Notes: a model not told the origin generated them from the sequence alone. 64,000 nucleotides of DNA from Alphaproteobacteria bacterium (GCA_002690045.1 NZDE01000007.1:18387-82386); one strand, 5' to 3'. Shown: positions 33,665 through 43,495, numbered from the stretch's first letter. Translations and numbers: made by a program.

Positions 33665-34330
33665 ATGAATTTAGCAGAAACCGTTATCTTGTTGCACGGT
33701 ATAGGACACACTAGCATACATATGCATGGTGTTGAGCGCACCTTAAAGGCGCAAGGATATATTGTGTTTAATGTGACTTATCCTTCCCTTCAAATGGATA
33801 TAGAGTCTTTGGCGCGATGGCTTGACTATAAGTTAGAGGCGTTAAATATTTGGACGGTGAGCGACAAAGTTCATTTTGTTACGCATTCTATGGGGGGATT
33901 AGTTTGCGGGTGTTATTTAGAGCACGCCCTGACGTTTATTCCTAAACATAAAATGGGGCGCGTTGTCATGTTGGGTACGCCGCATGGTGGCAGTGAAATA
34001 GCAGATAAACTAAAAAACTTTTGGCTCTATAAGCTTATCTTTGGCCCCGCAGGACAGCAGCTCACAACAGATGCGCGCAGCAATATGCAATTAACGCCAA
34101 ACTATGAATTGGGCATCATCGCGGGTACAAGAAATTGGCTCTACCCTATGGGGCGTATATTGATTAAACGCCCGCATGATGGCTGCGTTAGTGTTGAAAG
34201 CACTAAACTTAGAGGCATGAAAGACCATATCATTTTACCTACACTTCATGGATTTATGGGGTGGTCATCAAAGATACATACACATATAATATATTTCCTA
34301 CAGAATGGAGTATTTACCCATGAAATCTAA
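33665..34330 (+). CDS. Alpha/beta hydrolase, lipase-like
   Basis: The ATG at 33665 has AAAAGGA upstream; an ATG six codons earlier lacks one. 221 residues with ETVILLHGIGHTSIHMHGVE (HG oxyanion motif), the nucleophile elbow THSMGGL (Ser) near 83, GTPHGGSEIAD near 110 and a likely His in LPTLHGFMGW. This resembles small esterase/lipases of the PGAP1/LipA type. Its end overlaps the acyltransferase start by 11 bp, so the two are translationally coupled, suggesting work on the same lipids (for example deacylation before re-acylation). Confidence 0.88.
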   Translation: MNLAETVILLHGIGHTSIHMHGVERTLKAQGYIVFNVTYPSLQMDIESLARWLDYKLEALNIWTVSDKVHFVTHSMGGLVCGCYLEHALTFIPKHKMGRVVMLGTPHGGSEIADKLKNFWLYKLIFGPAGQQLTTDARSNMQLTPNYELGIIAGTRNWLYPMGRILIKRPHDGCVSVESTKLRGMKDHIILPTLHGFMGWSSKIHTHIIYFLQNGVFTHEI

Positions 34331-37300
34331 TCAATTCTCTTTACTTGGGCAGAAACGCTTCTTGCCTTTATTCATCACCCAGTTTCTAGGCGCGTTTCAC
34401 GACAACGTTTTCAAGAATGCTTTGGTGGTTTTGTTACTTTATGCGGTAGGCATCAACGCACCGAAGAACCCTGAAATGCTTGTAACATTGGCTGCGGGAT
34501 TATTCATTCTACCTTTTATTTTGTTTTCCGCAATGGGCGGCCAGTTAGCTGATAAATTTCCAAAGCAAAAAATTATTCGCGTCATAAAACTCGCAGAAAT
34601 CGCCATCGCAGCATTAGGTACGGCCGCTTTGTTTACGGGGTCAATTGAGCTGTCCTTTGTGACTCTATTCGCATTAGGTACGCAATCTGCCTTTTTCGGG
34701 CCAAGTAAGTATTCCATTCTGCCCGATCATTTGAAATCAGATGAACTTATTAGTGGTAATGCGCTGCTCAACACAGGGTCATTCCTTGCTATTCTATTCG
34801 GTACAATTGCCGGCACAGTGTTAATCGCCATGCAGGGTGGTGCCTTAATTGTGTCATGCTTATTAGTTGGCACAGCTTGCGCAGGCTATGCAGCGGCGTG
34901 CTTTATACCGCCTACTGTGTCCAAAGCACCGAATTTAAAGATCAACTTTAACCCCATTACTGAAACTTACAGCATTCTAAAACATGCTTTCATGCAAGAC
35001 CGCAAAGTCGTGCGCTCAATTGTTGGCGTCGCTTGGTTTTATTTCCTTGGCGGCATGTTTATGGCGCAGTTCCCTAATTTTACGCGCGGAACATTAGGCG
35101 CAAACGAACATGTATTGGCGCTTTTCCTTGTCATGTTTTCAATCGGCATTGCGTTTGGTGGCTTACTGAATAATCGCTTGTTACGCGGTCGCGTTGAAGC
35201 GGTATTTGTCCCCCTCGCCATTTTAGGGATCACGATTTTCTCTATAGACCTATATTTCGCGAGCAATCTGATCGTTGGCGCAGAACTTATTGGTTTAAAA
35301 GACTTTGTCACCAATTCCGCGCATTGGCGCATCTTGTTTGATGTGTGTATGATATCCATATGCGGCGGTTTATTTGTTGTGCCCCTTAATGCAATTATTC
35401 AGCATTTCACCGAACAGCGTCACCGCGCCCGCATCATTGCTGGTAGCGCGATTTTGAACGCCGTGTTCATCTTTGCATCATCTATATTCTCCGCCGCCAT
35501 ACTCACGAAGGGGTTAGAGGTTCGTGATATTTTCTTAACCTTCGCGTTGGTTAATGTTGCCGTGGCGCTTTATATTTGTTGGTTGCTGCCAGATTATCTA
35601 TTCAAAAGTGTCCTGCAAACTATACTTAAACTCGTTTATAAAGTTGAAGTACGCGGCCTTGAGAATTTTGAGAAGGCAGGCCCACGCGCCGTTATCGTGA
35701 GTAACCATGTGGCCTTGCTAGACCCTCCATTACTGGCGGCTTTCTTGCCGGGTAAGCCTATGTTTGCCGTTAATAGTCGTGTCGCGCAATGGTTCTGGGT
35801 TAAACCGTTTTTGAAACTGGTGGATGCCTTCCCTCTTGACCCCACTAACCCGTTTTCGATTAAGTCGCTTATTAACGAAGTGCAGAAGGACAAACATTGC
35901 GTCATATTCCCCGAAGGCCGCCTAACCGAAACTGGCGCGCTGATGAAGGTTTATGAAGGCCCAGGCATGGTTGCTGATAAAGCAGACGCCATGATACTCC
36001 CTGTACGTCTTGATGGCGTGCAACACACACCTTTTGCACGTCTAAAAGGCAAAGTGCCGTTAAAAAGCTTCCCGAAAATCACCATCACTATTTTGCCGCC
36101 GCGCAAATTTAAAATTGAAGACGGCTTATTAGGCCGCGCGCGCCGCGCCGCCGCTGGACGTCAGCTGTATGACGTGATGGAAGAAATGATGTTCATAACA
36201 AGTGACCGTGAACAAACATTATTTGAAGCACTGCTTAAAGCGCAGCACGTAAACGGCAAAGACTCTATCATTGTCGAAGATGCTGAATTTAAACCACTTA
36301 AATTCAAAAAGCTTCTGCTTGGCGCATCCATTCTGGGTGATAAACTTGCTAAGCGTAGCGCGCAAAAAGAGAATGTCGGCGTATTGCTGCCAAACTCAGT
36401 CGGCGCCGTCGCAACATTCTTCGCGCTTCAAGCCTATGGCCGCGTTCCAGCAATGCTGAATTTCTCAGCCGGTGCAAAAGCGATATGTTCAGCCTGTGAG
36501 ACGGCTAAGGTTAAAAAGGTCCTTACATCGCGCCGTTTCATTGAATTAGCGCGTATGGATGATGTTCTGGCTGAAATAGAGAAAGTGGCCGAAATCGTCT
36601 ATCTCGAAGACGTCAAAGCCAGCATCACATTTGGTGATAAGTTACGTGGCCTAATGAGTAACCCTGCACGTTTACACAAAAAGCATAAGGTTGCGTCTAG
36701 CGCCCCTGCATTAGTGTTATTTACATCCGGATCAGAAGGCGTACCGAAAGGCGTTGTCCTTTCCCATGCGAATGTGATGAGCAATATTGTGCAGCTATCT
36801 AGCCGCGTTGATTTCAACCGTCAGGATATTGTCTTTAACTGTCTACCAATGTTCCACTCATTTGGTTTAACAGGCGGCACATTGCTGCCAATATTATCGG
36901 GCGTAAAAACCTTCCTCTACCCTAGTCCATTGCATTACCGCATTGTGCCAGAACTTGTCTATGCCACCAACGCGACAATTATGTTTGGCACAGACACTTT
37001 CCTAAACGGCTATGCCCGTATGGCGCATCCTTATGATTTTTATCGTATGCGTTATATTTTTGCTGGTGCGGAAAAAGTTAAGGACGAGACCCGCCAAATA
37101 TACATGAACAAATATGGCGTACGTATCTTGGAAGGTTATGGCGCAACGGAAACCGCCCCTGCTCTTGCTCTAAATGCGCCTATGCATTTAAAAGCAGGCA
37201 GTGTTGGCCGTTTACTGGCTGGCATTGAATACCGTCTAGAAGATGTTCCTGGCGTTGATGTGGGTGGGCGCTTATTCGTCAAAGGTCCCAATATTATGCT

Positions 37301-37727
37301 TGGTTATTACCGCGCAGATAATCCGGGTGTTTTAGAGCCACCTGCCGAAGGGTGGTATGACACAGGCGATATTGTTGATGTCGATGATCAAGGCTATGTC
37401 ACTATTCTAGGACGCGCCAAACGCTTCGCCAAAATTGCGGGGGAAATGGTATCCTTAACAAGCGTTGAAGCGATGGTACAGAAGGTTTACCCCGACGCGC
37501 ATCATGCTGTTGTTGCAGTACCTGATGCCAAAAAAGGTGAACAGCTGATTTTTGTAACAACGCAAAAAGACGCTGATAAAAAGGCGCTTTCTGCCTATGC
37601 AAATGCAAACGGTATAAGCGAGCTATCTGTGCCGAAAACCATTATGACGCTTGATAATATTCCTGTCCTAGGAAGCGGTAAAACGGATTATACCACCCTT
37701 CAAGACATGGTTCAGAAGGCTGCTTGA
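34320..37727 (+). CDS. aas: Lysophospholipid transporter / acyltransferase / acyl-ACP synthetase fusion (LplT-Aas)
   Basis: A 1135-residue three-part protein (ATG at 34320, GGAG upstream). Residues about 1-415 are an MFS transporter like LplT (FLGAFHDNVFKNALVVLLLY at the start). About 435-620 is a PlsC-type acyltransferase with NHVALLDPP (H-x4-D) near 461 and FPEGRLTETG near 532. About 640-1135 is an AMP-forming acyl-ACP synthetase with LFTSGSEGVPKGVVLSH near 800, YGATETAP, and a C-terminal YDTGDIVDVDDQGY. It flips lysophospholipids inward and re-acylates them. The gene order follows from a TetR-controlled operon. Such full fusions are known in proteobacteria. Confidence 0.95.
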   Translation: MKSNQFSLLGQKRFLPLFITQFLGAFHDNVFKNALVVLLLYAVGINAPKNPEMLVTLAAGLFILPFILFSAMGGQLADKFPKQKIIRVIKLAEIAIAALGTAALFTGSIELSFVTLFALGTQSAFFGPSKYSILPDHLKSDELISGNALLNTGSFLAILFGTIAGTVLIAMQGGALIVSCLLVGTACAGYAAACFIPPTVSKAPNLKINFNPITETYSILKHAFMQDRKVVRSIVGVAWFYFLGGMFMAQFPNFTRGTLGANEHVLALFLVMFSIGIAFGGLLNNRLLRGRVEAVFVPLAILGITIFSIDLYFASNLIVGAELIGLKDFVTNSAHWRILFDVCMISICGGLFVVPLNAIIQHFTEQRHRARIIAGSAILNAVFIFASSIFSAAILTKGLEVRDIFLTFALVNVAVALYICWLLPDYLFKSVLQTILKLVYKVEVRGLENFEKAGPRAVIVSNHVALLDPPLLAAFLPGKPMFAVNSRVAQWFWVKPFLKLVDAFPLDPTNPFSIKSLINEVQKDKHCVIFPEGRLTETGALMKVYEGPGMVADKADAMILPVRLDGVQHTPFARLKGKVPLKSFPKITITILPPRKFKIEDGLLGRARRAAAGRQLYDVMEEMMFITSDREQTLFEALLKAQHVNGKDSIIVEDAEFKPLKFKKLLLGASILGDKLAKRSAQKENVGVLLPNSVGAVATFFALQAYGRVPAMLNFSAGAKAICSACETAKVKKVLTSRRFIELARMDDVLAEIEKVAEIVYLEDVKASITFGDKLRGLMSNPARLHKKHKVASSAPALVLFTSGSEGVPKGVVLSHANVMSNIVQLSSRVDFNRQDIVFNCLPMFHSFGLTGGTLLPILSGVKTFLYPSPLHYRIVPELVYATNATIMFGTDTFLNGYARMAHPYDFYRMRYIFAGAEKVKDETRQIYMNKYGVRILEGYGATETAPALALNAPMHLKAGSVGRLLAGIEYRLEDVPGVDVGGRLFVKGPNIMLGYYRADNPGVLEPPAEGWYDTGDIVDVDDQGYVTILGRAKRFAKIAGEMVSLTSVEAMVQKVYPDAHHAVVAVPDAKKGEQLIFVTTQKDADKKALSAYANANGISELSVPKTIMTLDNIPVLGSGKTDYTTLQDMVQKAA

Positions 37728-37748
37728 GCATAATAATCTAGATATACG

Positions 37749-37783
37749 CACCCTGCCGATTTAAACATCGAAATGTCAGGGTG
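37749..37783. terminator. Hairpin between convergent aas and zntB
   Basis: CACCCTG pairs with CAGGGTG, with an inner ATTT/AAAT extension. It is the only structure in the 63-bp gap between two convergent genes, so a shared terminator is likely, though T-runs are poor. Confidence 0.5.
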
Positions 37784-37790
37784 TTGTGCA

Positions 37791-38825
37791 TCACACCCAC
37801 TTTAAAAGCTTTAAAACGAATATCTGCAACACAACAAGGCCACCAAGAATCGCAAGGAACGCCCCAAACGCCATATCATTATCCGCACCAGGTATGCCAC
37901 CAACATTTATGCCGAGCAAACCCGTCAAGAATCCTAATGGCAGGAAGATCATCGAGATAATCGACAATATATATAAGTTGCGGTCTGTGCGCGCCGACAA
38001 AAAGGTCGTTAACTCTTCGGTCGCAATCAAAGTCCGTTCTTTATATGAGTCTAAATCTGCAATATATCTTATGATAAGGTCTAAGCTCTCTTGCAAGCTA
38101 CGCTTGTTCAACGCCTTAACCCAATGCAGTTCACTACGTTTAAGCTGCATAATAATTTCGCGTGTCGGTACTAAGTACCGTTTAAAAGCGATACATCTTT
38201 TGCGGTTAATAGTTATTTCCCCACGAATAGATTTATCAGGTCGATCAATTAATAGCTGTTCTATGTCATCAAGCTGATCATCTAGACTCGACAGAACTGG
38301 CGCCATGCGCTCCAGTAAGCGTCCAAGCAACATGGAAACAAAGTCGCCAGAATTTTTAGGGCCTTTACCGTCTAATAATTTTTGATGAACATCTGTAACC
38401 GTGCGCAGTTCGCGGCGTTGCAAGCTAACTATACGTTCTTCATCGACCCATAAACGTAGCGATATCATATCTTCTGGCGATGCATTGGCGTTCAAGTTAA
38501 CGCCACGTAAAATCATTAAGCAGCCTGTTCCATGCTCAATAATACGCGGCGTGGTTTCTTCCGCCAATAATGCATCAAGAATGATATCATCCAAATATGG
38601 CACATGTTCATGTAGCCATTCACGCGTATCATCATGCGTGGCGTCAAGATGCACCCATGCTAATTTCTGCTCCCTTAAAGCGGCAGCGATCTGCGCATCC
38701 TCAGTTAGATCTACGCCACCACCGTGGCCATTGAACGCTAAAGAAAAAATAATGTGATGATCTTGTGTCAAAATATCAATTCCGTGTAAATTTATTGTAA
38801 CGAACGACTTAGAATAGTCTATCAT
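37791..38825 (-). CDS. zntB: Zinc transporter ZntB (CorA family)
   Basis: I use ATG 38825 (MIDYSKSFVTINL); a TTG two codons earlier is possible. 344 residues: a large cytoplasmic N-domain, a long helix region (LLERMAPVLSSLDDQLDDIE) and two C-terminal membrane helices. The pore-loop motif is GINVGGIPG (GxN). The GINVGGIPG form separates ZntB from CorA (GMN). ZntB couples Zn2+ movement to H+ in studied members. It is convergent with aas. Confidence 0.9.
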   Translation of the reverse strand: MIDYSKSFVTINLHGIDILTQDHHIIFSLAFNGHGGGVDLTEDAQIAAALREQKLAWVHLDATHDDTREWLHEHVPYLDDIILDALLAEETTPRIIEHGTGCLMILRGVNLNANASPEDMISLRLWVDEERIVSLQRRELRTVTDVHQKLLDGKGPKNSGDFVSMLLGRLLERMAPVLSSLDDQLDDIEQLLIDRPDKSIRGEITINRKRCIAFKRYLVPTREIIMQLKRSELHWVKALNKRSLQESLDLIIRYIADLDSYKERTLIATEELTTFLSARTDRNLYILSIISMIFLPLGFLTGLLGINVGGIPGADNDMAFGAFLAILGGLVVLQIFVLKLLKWV

Positions 38826-38860
38826 ACTCAAAAATAAACACGAACTATATTGGTATCTAA

Positions 38861-39817
38861 ATGTCTAATTTCATGATGCGGCTCATCCGCCCAAGCGGCA
38901 AGCAAGCTAAATGGCTTACGCTAATATTATTAACTTTGATTGTTGGATTAGGGTCAACAGGGCATTTTGATATTGTCAAAGCCTATTTAGATGCTGAACA
39001 GTTCACCTATAAAATAGGCGAATACCAAGTCAGCCTATATGGTTTATTGCGCGCTATTCTCGTATTAATCCTCATTTTCTGGTCAACTGCTATTTTCACC
39101 GACATCATAGAAAGCCGCGTAAATAGCCTTAAAAAAGTTAAAAAAGCAAACAAGATCCTCATTACAAAACTACTTAATATCGGGCTTTATGTTCTCGCAG
39201 GATTAGTTTCGCTCGATATAATTGGTATAGATTTAACCACTTTAACGGTTTTTAGTGGTGCGTTAGGGATTGGCTTAGGTTTTGGCTTGCAGAAGATTGC
39301 CTCTAACTTTATTAGCGGGCTCATCCTAACATTTGAACGCTCCGTCGAAGTCGACGATATGATTGAGCTATCAGACGGCATTGTCGGCCATATTCGTAAA
39401 GCTAGCGCGCGCTACACACTTATCGAAACCCTTGATGGCAAAGAAATCCTTGTTCCTAACGAAGATCTTATAACAAGCCGCGTTGTCAATTGGACGTTCA
39501 CCAACAAACGCGGGCGCGTTGAAATTCCAATTGGCGTCTCTTATAAATCTGATATAGACAAGGCGGAAGCCCTGATCCTTGAATGCGCAACCGCCCACCC
39601 ACGATGCATCAAAGACCCTGAGCCGCGCTGTTACCTTAGAAACTTTGGCGATAGCTCAGTCGATTTTATACTCCACTTTTGGGTGGATGATATCACAGCT
39701 GGTCGCTGGCAACCACAAAGTGAAGTCATGCATGCCATTTGGAATGCCTTCAAAGAGCACAATATTGAGATTCCATTCCCACAAAGAGACGTGCACATTT
39801 TCCAAGAACAGGCTTAA
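38861..39817 (+). CDS. Small-conductance mechanosensitive channel (MscS family)
   Basis: 318 residues. Three to four membrane helices are followed by the MscS pore helix SGALGIGLGFGLQKIASNFI near 130-150 and the beta domain (FERSVEVDDMIELSDGIVGH), then the alpha/beta domain ending EIPFPQRDVHIF. This pore signature (GxGxGFGLQ.IA.N..SG) is definitive. It releases solutes on osmotic downshock. The ATG at 38861 lies 35 bp from the divergent zntB start. It overlaps the end of the carbonic anhydrase gene by 4 bp in convergent orientation. Confidence 0.93.
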   Translation: MSNFMMRLIRPSGKQAKWLTLILLTLIVGLGSTGHFDIVKAYLDAEQFTYKIGEYQVSLYGLLRAILVLILIFWSTAIFTDIIESRVNSLKKVKKANKILITKLLNIGLYVLAGLVSLDIIGIDLTTLTVFSGALGIGLGFGLQKIASNFISGLILTFERSVEVDDMIELSDGIVGHIRKASARYTLIETLDGKEILVPNEDLITSRVVNWTFTNKRGRVEIPIGVSYKSDIDKAEALILECATAHPRCIKDPEPRCYLRNFGDSSVDFILHFWVDDITAGRWQPQSEVMHAIWNAFKEHNIEIPFPQRDVHIFQEQA

Positions 39818-40548
39818 GCGGCATCACTCGCGCAGCAGGCTTTGTTTTTAATGAAGAAATCAAGGCCGTTTTGTGCCGTAAGAAGCGCTTTATCCTGGCC
39901 AGTAACATCCACCGTATCAAATATACCGCGATCAGGTTGATACTCATATAACTCACCTTGCTGCATATCAAAACACCAGCCGTGGATTTTCAAAACATTG
40001 TCATCACATCGACTTTTAATCCAAGGGAAGCTTAATAGGTTATGCAGCGAAACAATCACCGCCGCTTGTTCTAGCGTGCTTATTTTATATGCTTGATCCG
40101 CATCTGGCATTTCGGCATCGATGCGTTCTTTAGCGTGACGGGCAATATCCAACCACTTCTCGATGAACTCAAATTCTGTATTCGGTTCAACTTGATAATT
40201 CCCAGTCGCAAGCGCATTTATCCCGCCGCAACCTGCATGACCAAGGACAACAATATGTTTTACGCCAAGCGCCCGCACAGCATATTCAATAGCCGCACTC
40301 ACGCCGTGCAAATTGTCTTTTTCTCCATAAGGGGGAACGAGCGCCGCCACGTTACGTATGGCGAAGAACTGACCAAGGTCACTATATGTTAGTAAGGCTG
40401 GATCTATACGAGAATCAGAGCACGCAATAACCAAGGTTTCAGGGCGCTGTCCCTCTTCTACTAATTTCTGGTAATCAGCATTTACTTCCTTGCCAAAGAA
40501 ATCACGTTTAAACGCATCAAAACCTTTGATTAATTTTCTATATGTCAT
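39814..40548 (-). CDS. Beta-class carbonic anhydrase
   Basis: 244 residues. Zinc ligands are in VIACSDSRIDP (Cys, and the Asp-Arg dyad) near 42-48 and VLGHAGCGGINAL (His and Cys) near 103-107. The length is that of bacterial Can/CynT-type enzymes. It interconverts CO2 and bicarbonate in the cytoplasm. A Cys-rich end (KNKACCASDAA) is unusual. A near-perfect palindrome lies 23 bp upstream of its start. Confidence 0.94.
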   Translation of the reverse strand: MTYRKLIKGFDAFKRDFFGKEVNADYQKLVEEGQRPETLVIACSDSRIDPALLTYSDLGQFFAIRNVAALVPPYGEKDNLHGVSAAIEYAVRALGVKHIVVLGHAGCGGINALATGNYQVEPNTEFEFIEKWLDIARHAKERIDAEMPDADQAYKISTLEQAAVIVSLHNLLSFPWIKSRCDDNVLKIHGWCFDMQQGELYEYQPDRGIFDTVDVTGQDKALLTAQNGLDFFIKNKACCASDAA

Positions 40549-40570
40549 TACAGCCTCTATCTCTTAATCT

Positions 40571-40587
40571 TATATACGGCGTATATA
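40571..40587. promoter_or_regulatory. Palindrome upstream of the carbonic anhydrase gene
   Basis: TATATAC-GGC-GTATATA: perfect 7-base arms around a 3-base centre, 23 bp before the start codon on the minus strand. It could be an operator or overlap a -10 box. It is a single site without other copies seen. Confidence 0.4.
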
Positions 40588-40707
40588 ATAATGCAGAACA
40601 TAAAAAGCGCAATATTTTAAGATAGAGAGCTAAGGCCCATTTACATCAGCACAGAAATTGTCAACATTACTACGCAAGTTTACCGCGTGTTTAGAAGGCA
40701 CTGCTTA

Positions 40708-41160
40708 TTATTCTTGATAATACGCACCAACACCTAATATAAAGCCATCTACATTAATGACATAGCTCTTCTTAGGTAGGATTTTCTTGGTTACGGGGTG
40801 CGGCCATTTATAAGGCACCCAGCCTTCACTCTCTACTTCTGTGAAATGCTTAATCAGCGGTGTGCCTTCAACGTCTTTCAACGCAATCATATTCTTACCA
40901 ACAAGCGCGGGCTTAATCGGATGCGATAAAAACACCCCTTCTTTATCAACCGCAAAAACATATAGGTCGTTATGAATAAAGTCTGATTCTGGTTTGTTAA
41001 ACTCTTCCGCCGCCGCTTCTGCGCCATTAGCACGCACGAATTCCGCAGCCTTCTCGGCCATAGCCTTAGCTTCATCTGGCGATGAGTCCTCTGCATAGGC
41101 TGGTGAAACAGACACACATGCAATAACAACAAGCAAAGAAAGAAGCCTCTTGGCTTCCAT
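40708..41160 (-). CDS. Periplasmic Cache-domain protein
   Basis: I start at 41160 (MEAKRLLSLLVVIACVSVSP, signal peptide, cleavage after AYA). The 150-residue product is almost only a single Cache domain (AAEFVRANGAEAAAEEFNKP, then DLYVFAVDKEGVFLSHPI, ending VDGFILGVGAYYQE). It has no membrane anchor beyond the signal and no output domain, so it is a free periplasmic sensor or solute-binding module. Its partner is not in view. Confidence 0.85.
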   Translation of the reverse strand: MEAKRLLSLLVVIACVSVSPAYAEDSSPDEAKAMAEKAAEFVRANGAEAAAEEFNKPESDFIHNDLYVFAVDKEGVFLSHPIKPALVGKNMIALKDVEGTPLIKHFTEVESEGWVPYKWPHPVTKKILPKKSYVINVDGFILGVGAYYQE

Positions 41161-41276
41161 AAAATAACACATAAAAAACTCCTACATACAAGCTGGGAAT
41201 GGCAATATATTAGATTAATCTAATTATATTAAAATACCCTTAAAATCAACGCGCGCAATAGCCTATAATCATAATA

Positions 41277-42959
41277 TTAAGGGCTAGGTTTTTGCCCCTG
41301 TTGACCAGCTCTTGGTTTAATCAAATCTTGCAAATTGCTTATCAGAACTGTTGGCAGGTCTTCATCTGCTTTAAAGTTAAAGTGAATTGATGTTTTCAAT
41401 TTATCACCTACTGTGAATTCATGCCCTGTTGTGGTGTTAATCAGCGTATCCCGCGCAGCATTCATTTGATATGATCCCGCTGGCAACTCACCCATTCTTA
41501 GGGTTGTCATATAATTACAATCAGCGATAGATAGGCGTACCCCGCCCTTGTCATTGACACTTATAATTTCAGCGTCCAACTCTTGCCCCTGTTTGCCGAC
41601 AAGGTAATTCATAGTGTAACGCTTACGTGCCTCTTTACCTGCCGCATCATTGCGACGTTCATTATCCGCACTTAGGTCTAAATCTGTCTTTGCTGTCGCC
41701 TCATCAAGCGCATAGCCTGCAGCCAAGTTATAAACTGCTTTGATATTGCGATGTACCATTAAATCTGGATAACGGCGAATAGGCGATGTAAAATGCGTAT
41801 ATCCTGCTAGAGCCAAACAGAAATGCCCAATATTATCGGCGCTATATGTTGCCCGTTCTTGCATTCGTAAAATCAACCCACGGGCATAATTCGGGTCTTT
41901 TGATCCATCAGCCTCACGCAGCAAATGTACAAAATCTTTTTGTGACAAAGTGTCACCTTCTTTTAACTTCTTCGCTGACTTAACCCCTAGTTTCGTCAAC
42001 ATTTTAGCGGTATATAATTTCTTCACTTCAGGGACATCTTGCACGCGATAAACACCAGCATCACAGCTATTTTCTTGCTCTCTCGCTGCACTTATATTTG
42101 CGGCAATCATCGCTTCTTCAATCAGTGCGCGGGCATCATCGCCTGTAATCAAATTGAACACAGGCCCTTTTCCACCTTTTGGATCAGCATGAACGGACAA
42201 CTCATTATGCCCAAAATCAACTGCATTACGTTTAACACGCGCACCAGCCAATGTTTTATAAACATTATGCAGCGGCACAATCAAACTAGAGAATATTGGC
42301 TGCGTAGTCGCGTCCATGCGCCCTTCAAGGGCATCAAGAACTTTGGTGTATGTTAAGCGCGCACGGGATTTAATCACCCCTGTCGTGAACTTATAATCCA
42401 ACACTTTGCCTTCGCCGCTGATTTTTAATTTATATGCCGATACAGCGCGATGCTCTTCTGGCTTTAACGAACAAAGACCATTAGATAACTCTTCTGGCAA
42501 CATCGGGACAACTTTACCCGGTAAATATACCGACGTGCCACGCAATTTTGCTTCCTTATCCGTAGCTGATCCTGGGCGTACATAATGCGAAACATCTGCA
42601 ATCGCCACCCATAATATATGCCCACCCTTATTGCCACCGTCAGGGTCAGGATAGGCATAAACGGCGTCATCAAAATCACGGGCATCTTCACCATCAATCG
42701 TAACGAATGGTAACTGCGTTAAATCCTCACGCTCAGGATCACTCAACAAGACTTTAGGGTCAGGCTCACGCGCGACAATCTGTTTAACCTCATCAATCAC
42801 AGCTTGCGGGAATTCATCAGGAATGTTCATTTCGCGAATAACATCACCATCAATATCATTACTTTGATATTTCACAAGCGCATTCTGTGTGAAATTTGGT
42901 GACAGTGAATTTCTCTTTTGCGGCGCATTACGGCGCCCTTTCGCGTTTTTCCGACCCAT
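41277..42959 (-). CDS. RNB-domain exoribonuclease (RNase R/II family), short form
   Basis: 560 residues. The RNB catalytic domain starts near 75 with TIDGEDARDFDDAVYAY, whose closely spaced Asp residues bind Mg2+, and includes HYVRPGSATDKEAKLRGTSV and YTHFTSPIRRYPDLMVHR near 400. A C-terminal S1-like region follows (LDAEIISVNDKGGVRLSIAD). The first 60 residues are basic and low-complexity, and the two cold-shock domains of RNase R/II (usual total 640-800) are missing. It digests RNA 3'-5' if active. It is probably a specialised paralogue of RNase R. Confidence 0.88.
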   Translation of the reverse strand: MGRKNAKGRRNAPQKRNSLSPNFTQNALVKYQSNDIDGDVIREMNIPDEFPQAVIDEVKQIVAREPDPKVLLSDPEREDLTQLPFVTIDGEDARDFDDAVYAYPDPDGGNKGGHILWVAIADVSHYVRPGSATDKEAKLRGTSVYLPGKVVPMLPEELSNGLCSLKPEEHRAVSAYKLKISGEGKVLDYKFTTGVIKSRARLTYTKVLDALEGRMDATTQPIFSSLIVPLHNVYKTLAGARVKRNAVDFGHNELSVHADPKGGKGPVFNLITGDDARALIEEAMIAANISAAREQENSCDAGVYRVQDVPEVKKLYTAKMLTKLGVKSAKKLKEGDTLSQKDFVHLLREADGSKDPNYARGLILRMQERATYSADNIGHFCLALAGYTHFTSPIRRYPDLMVHRNIKAVYNLAAGYALDEATAKTDLDLSADNERRNDAAGKEARKRYTMNYLVGKQGQELDAEIISVNDKGGVRLSIADCNYMTTLRMGELPAGSYQMNAARDTLINTTTGHEFTVGDKLKTSIHFNFKADEDLPTVLISNLQDLIKPRAGQQGQKPSP

Positions 42960-43057
42960 TCTTCCCTGCTTTCTTTTATGTGTGGAAATAGAGTTGCACT
43001 ATTTTCATATAAAAAACAAGGTAAATTTGTCTTATAGACAGTAAAACGCTGTATAAC

Positions 43058-43495
43058 TTAATATTTTTTTATGTTGCGTTGCGGCGGTTTTTTCAAAAGC
43101 AATAAGCCAAACAAACAAGCCGTAAAGATCCACAAAGAATACCCGACCGCATAATCAAACACACTTAATTTGTATTGAGGGAGCTGTTCAGGTAACAAGC
43201 CCGCCTTCTGCGCGTATTGAATTTTATCGGCAGGGGGCATAGGGAAATATCCCTTTTCATCACCACGCACGCCAATAACATAACCTTTATCCTTAACATG
43301 CACACCCAAGCCGAAGAATTTTGTCTCAACCAAATAGCCTATATATAGTGCCTCACCAGCAGGGCCTTGCAACTGCACATCTTTAATTTTTATAACCTTT
43401 TCATCTTTGCCAAAGCGAAAACTGCCCGCTTCCGCCACTGAAGCTGAACCGATATAAATAACGGATAACATAAGAAACATAAGAACAAACTTCAT
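43058..43495 (-). CDS. Exported membrane-anchored protein of unknown function
   Basis: Start at the internal Met 43495 (MKFVLMFLMLSVIYIGSASV), which has GGGGGTACC upstream; the ORF could be extended to 43564 without an RBS. Signal peptide, then a basic periplasmic domain (GSFRFGKDEKVIKIKDVQLQ) and a C-terminal membrane helix (AVGYSLWIFTACLFGLLLLK). No family recognised. It is downstream of the amine-catabolism genes on the same strand with a 77-bp gap. Confidence 0.75.
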   Translation of the reverse strand: MKFVLMFLMLSVIYIGSASVAEAGSFRFGKDEKVIKIKDVQLQGPAGEALYIGYLVETKFFGLGVHVKDKGYVIGVRGDEKGYFPMPPADKIQYAQKAGLLPEQLPQYKLSVFDYAVGYSLWIFTACLFGLLLLKKPPQRNIKKY

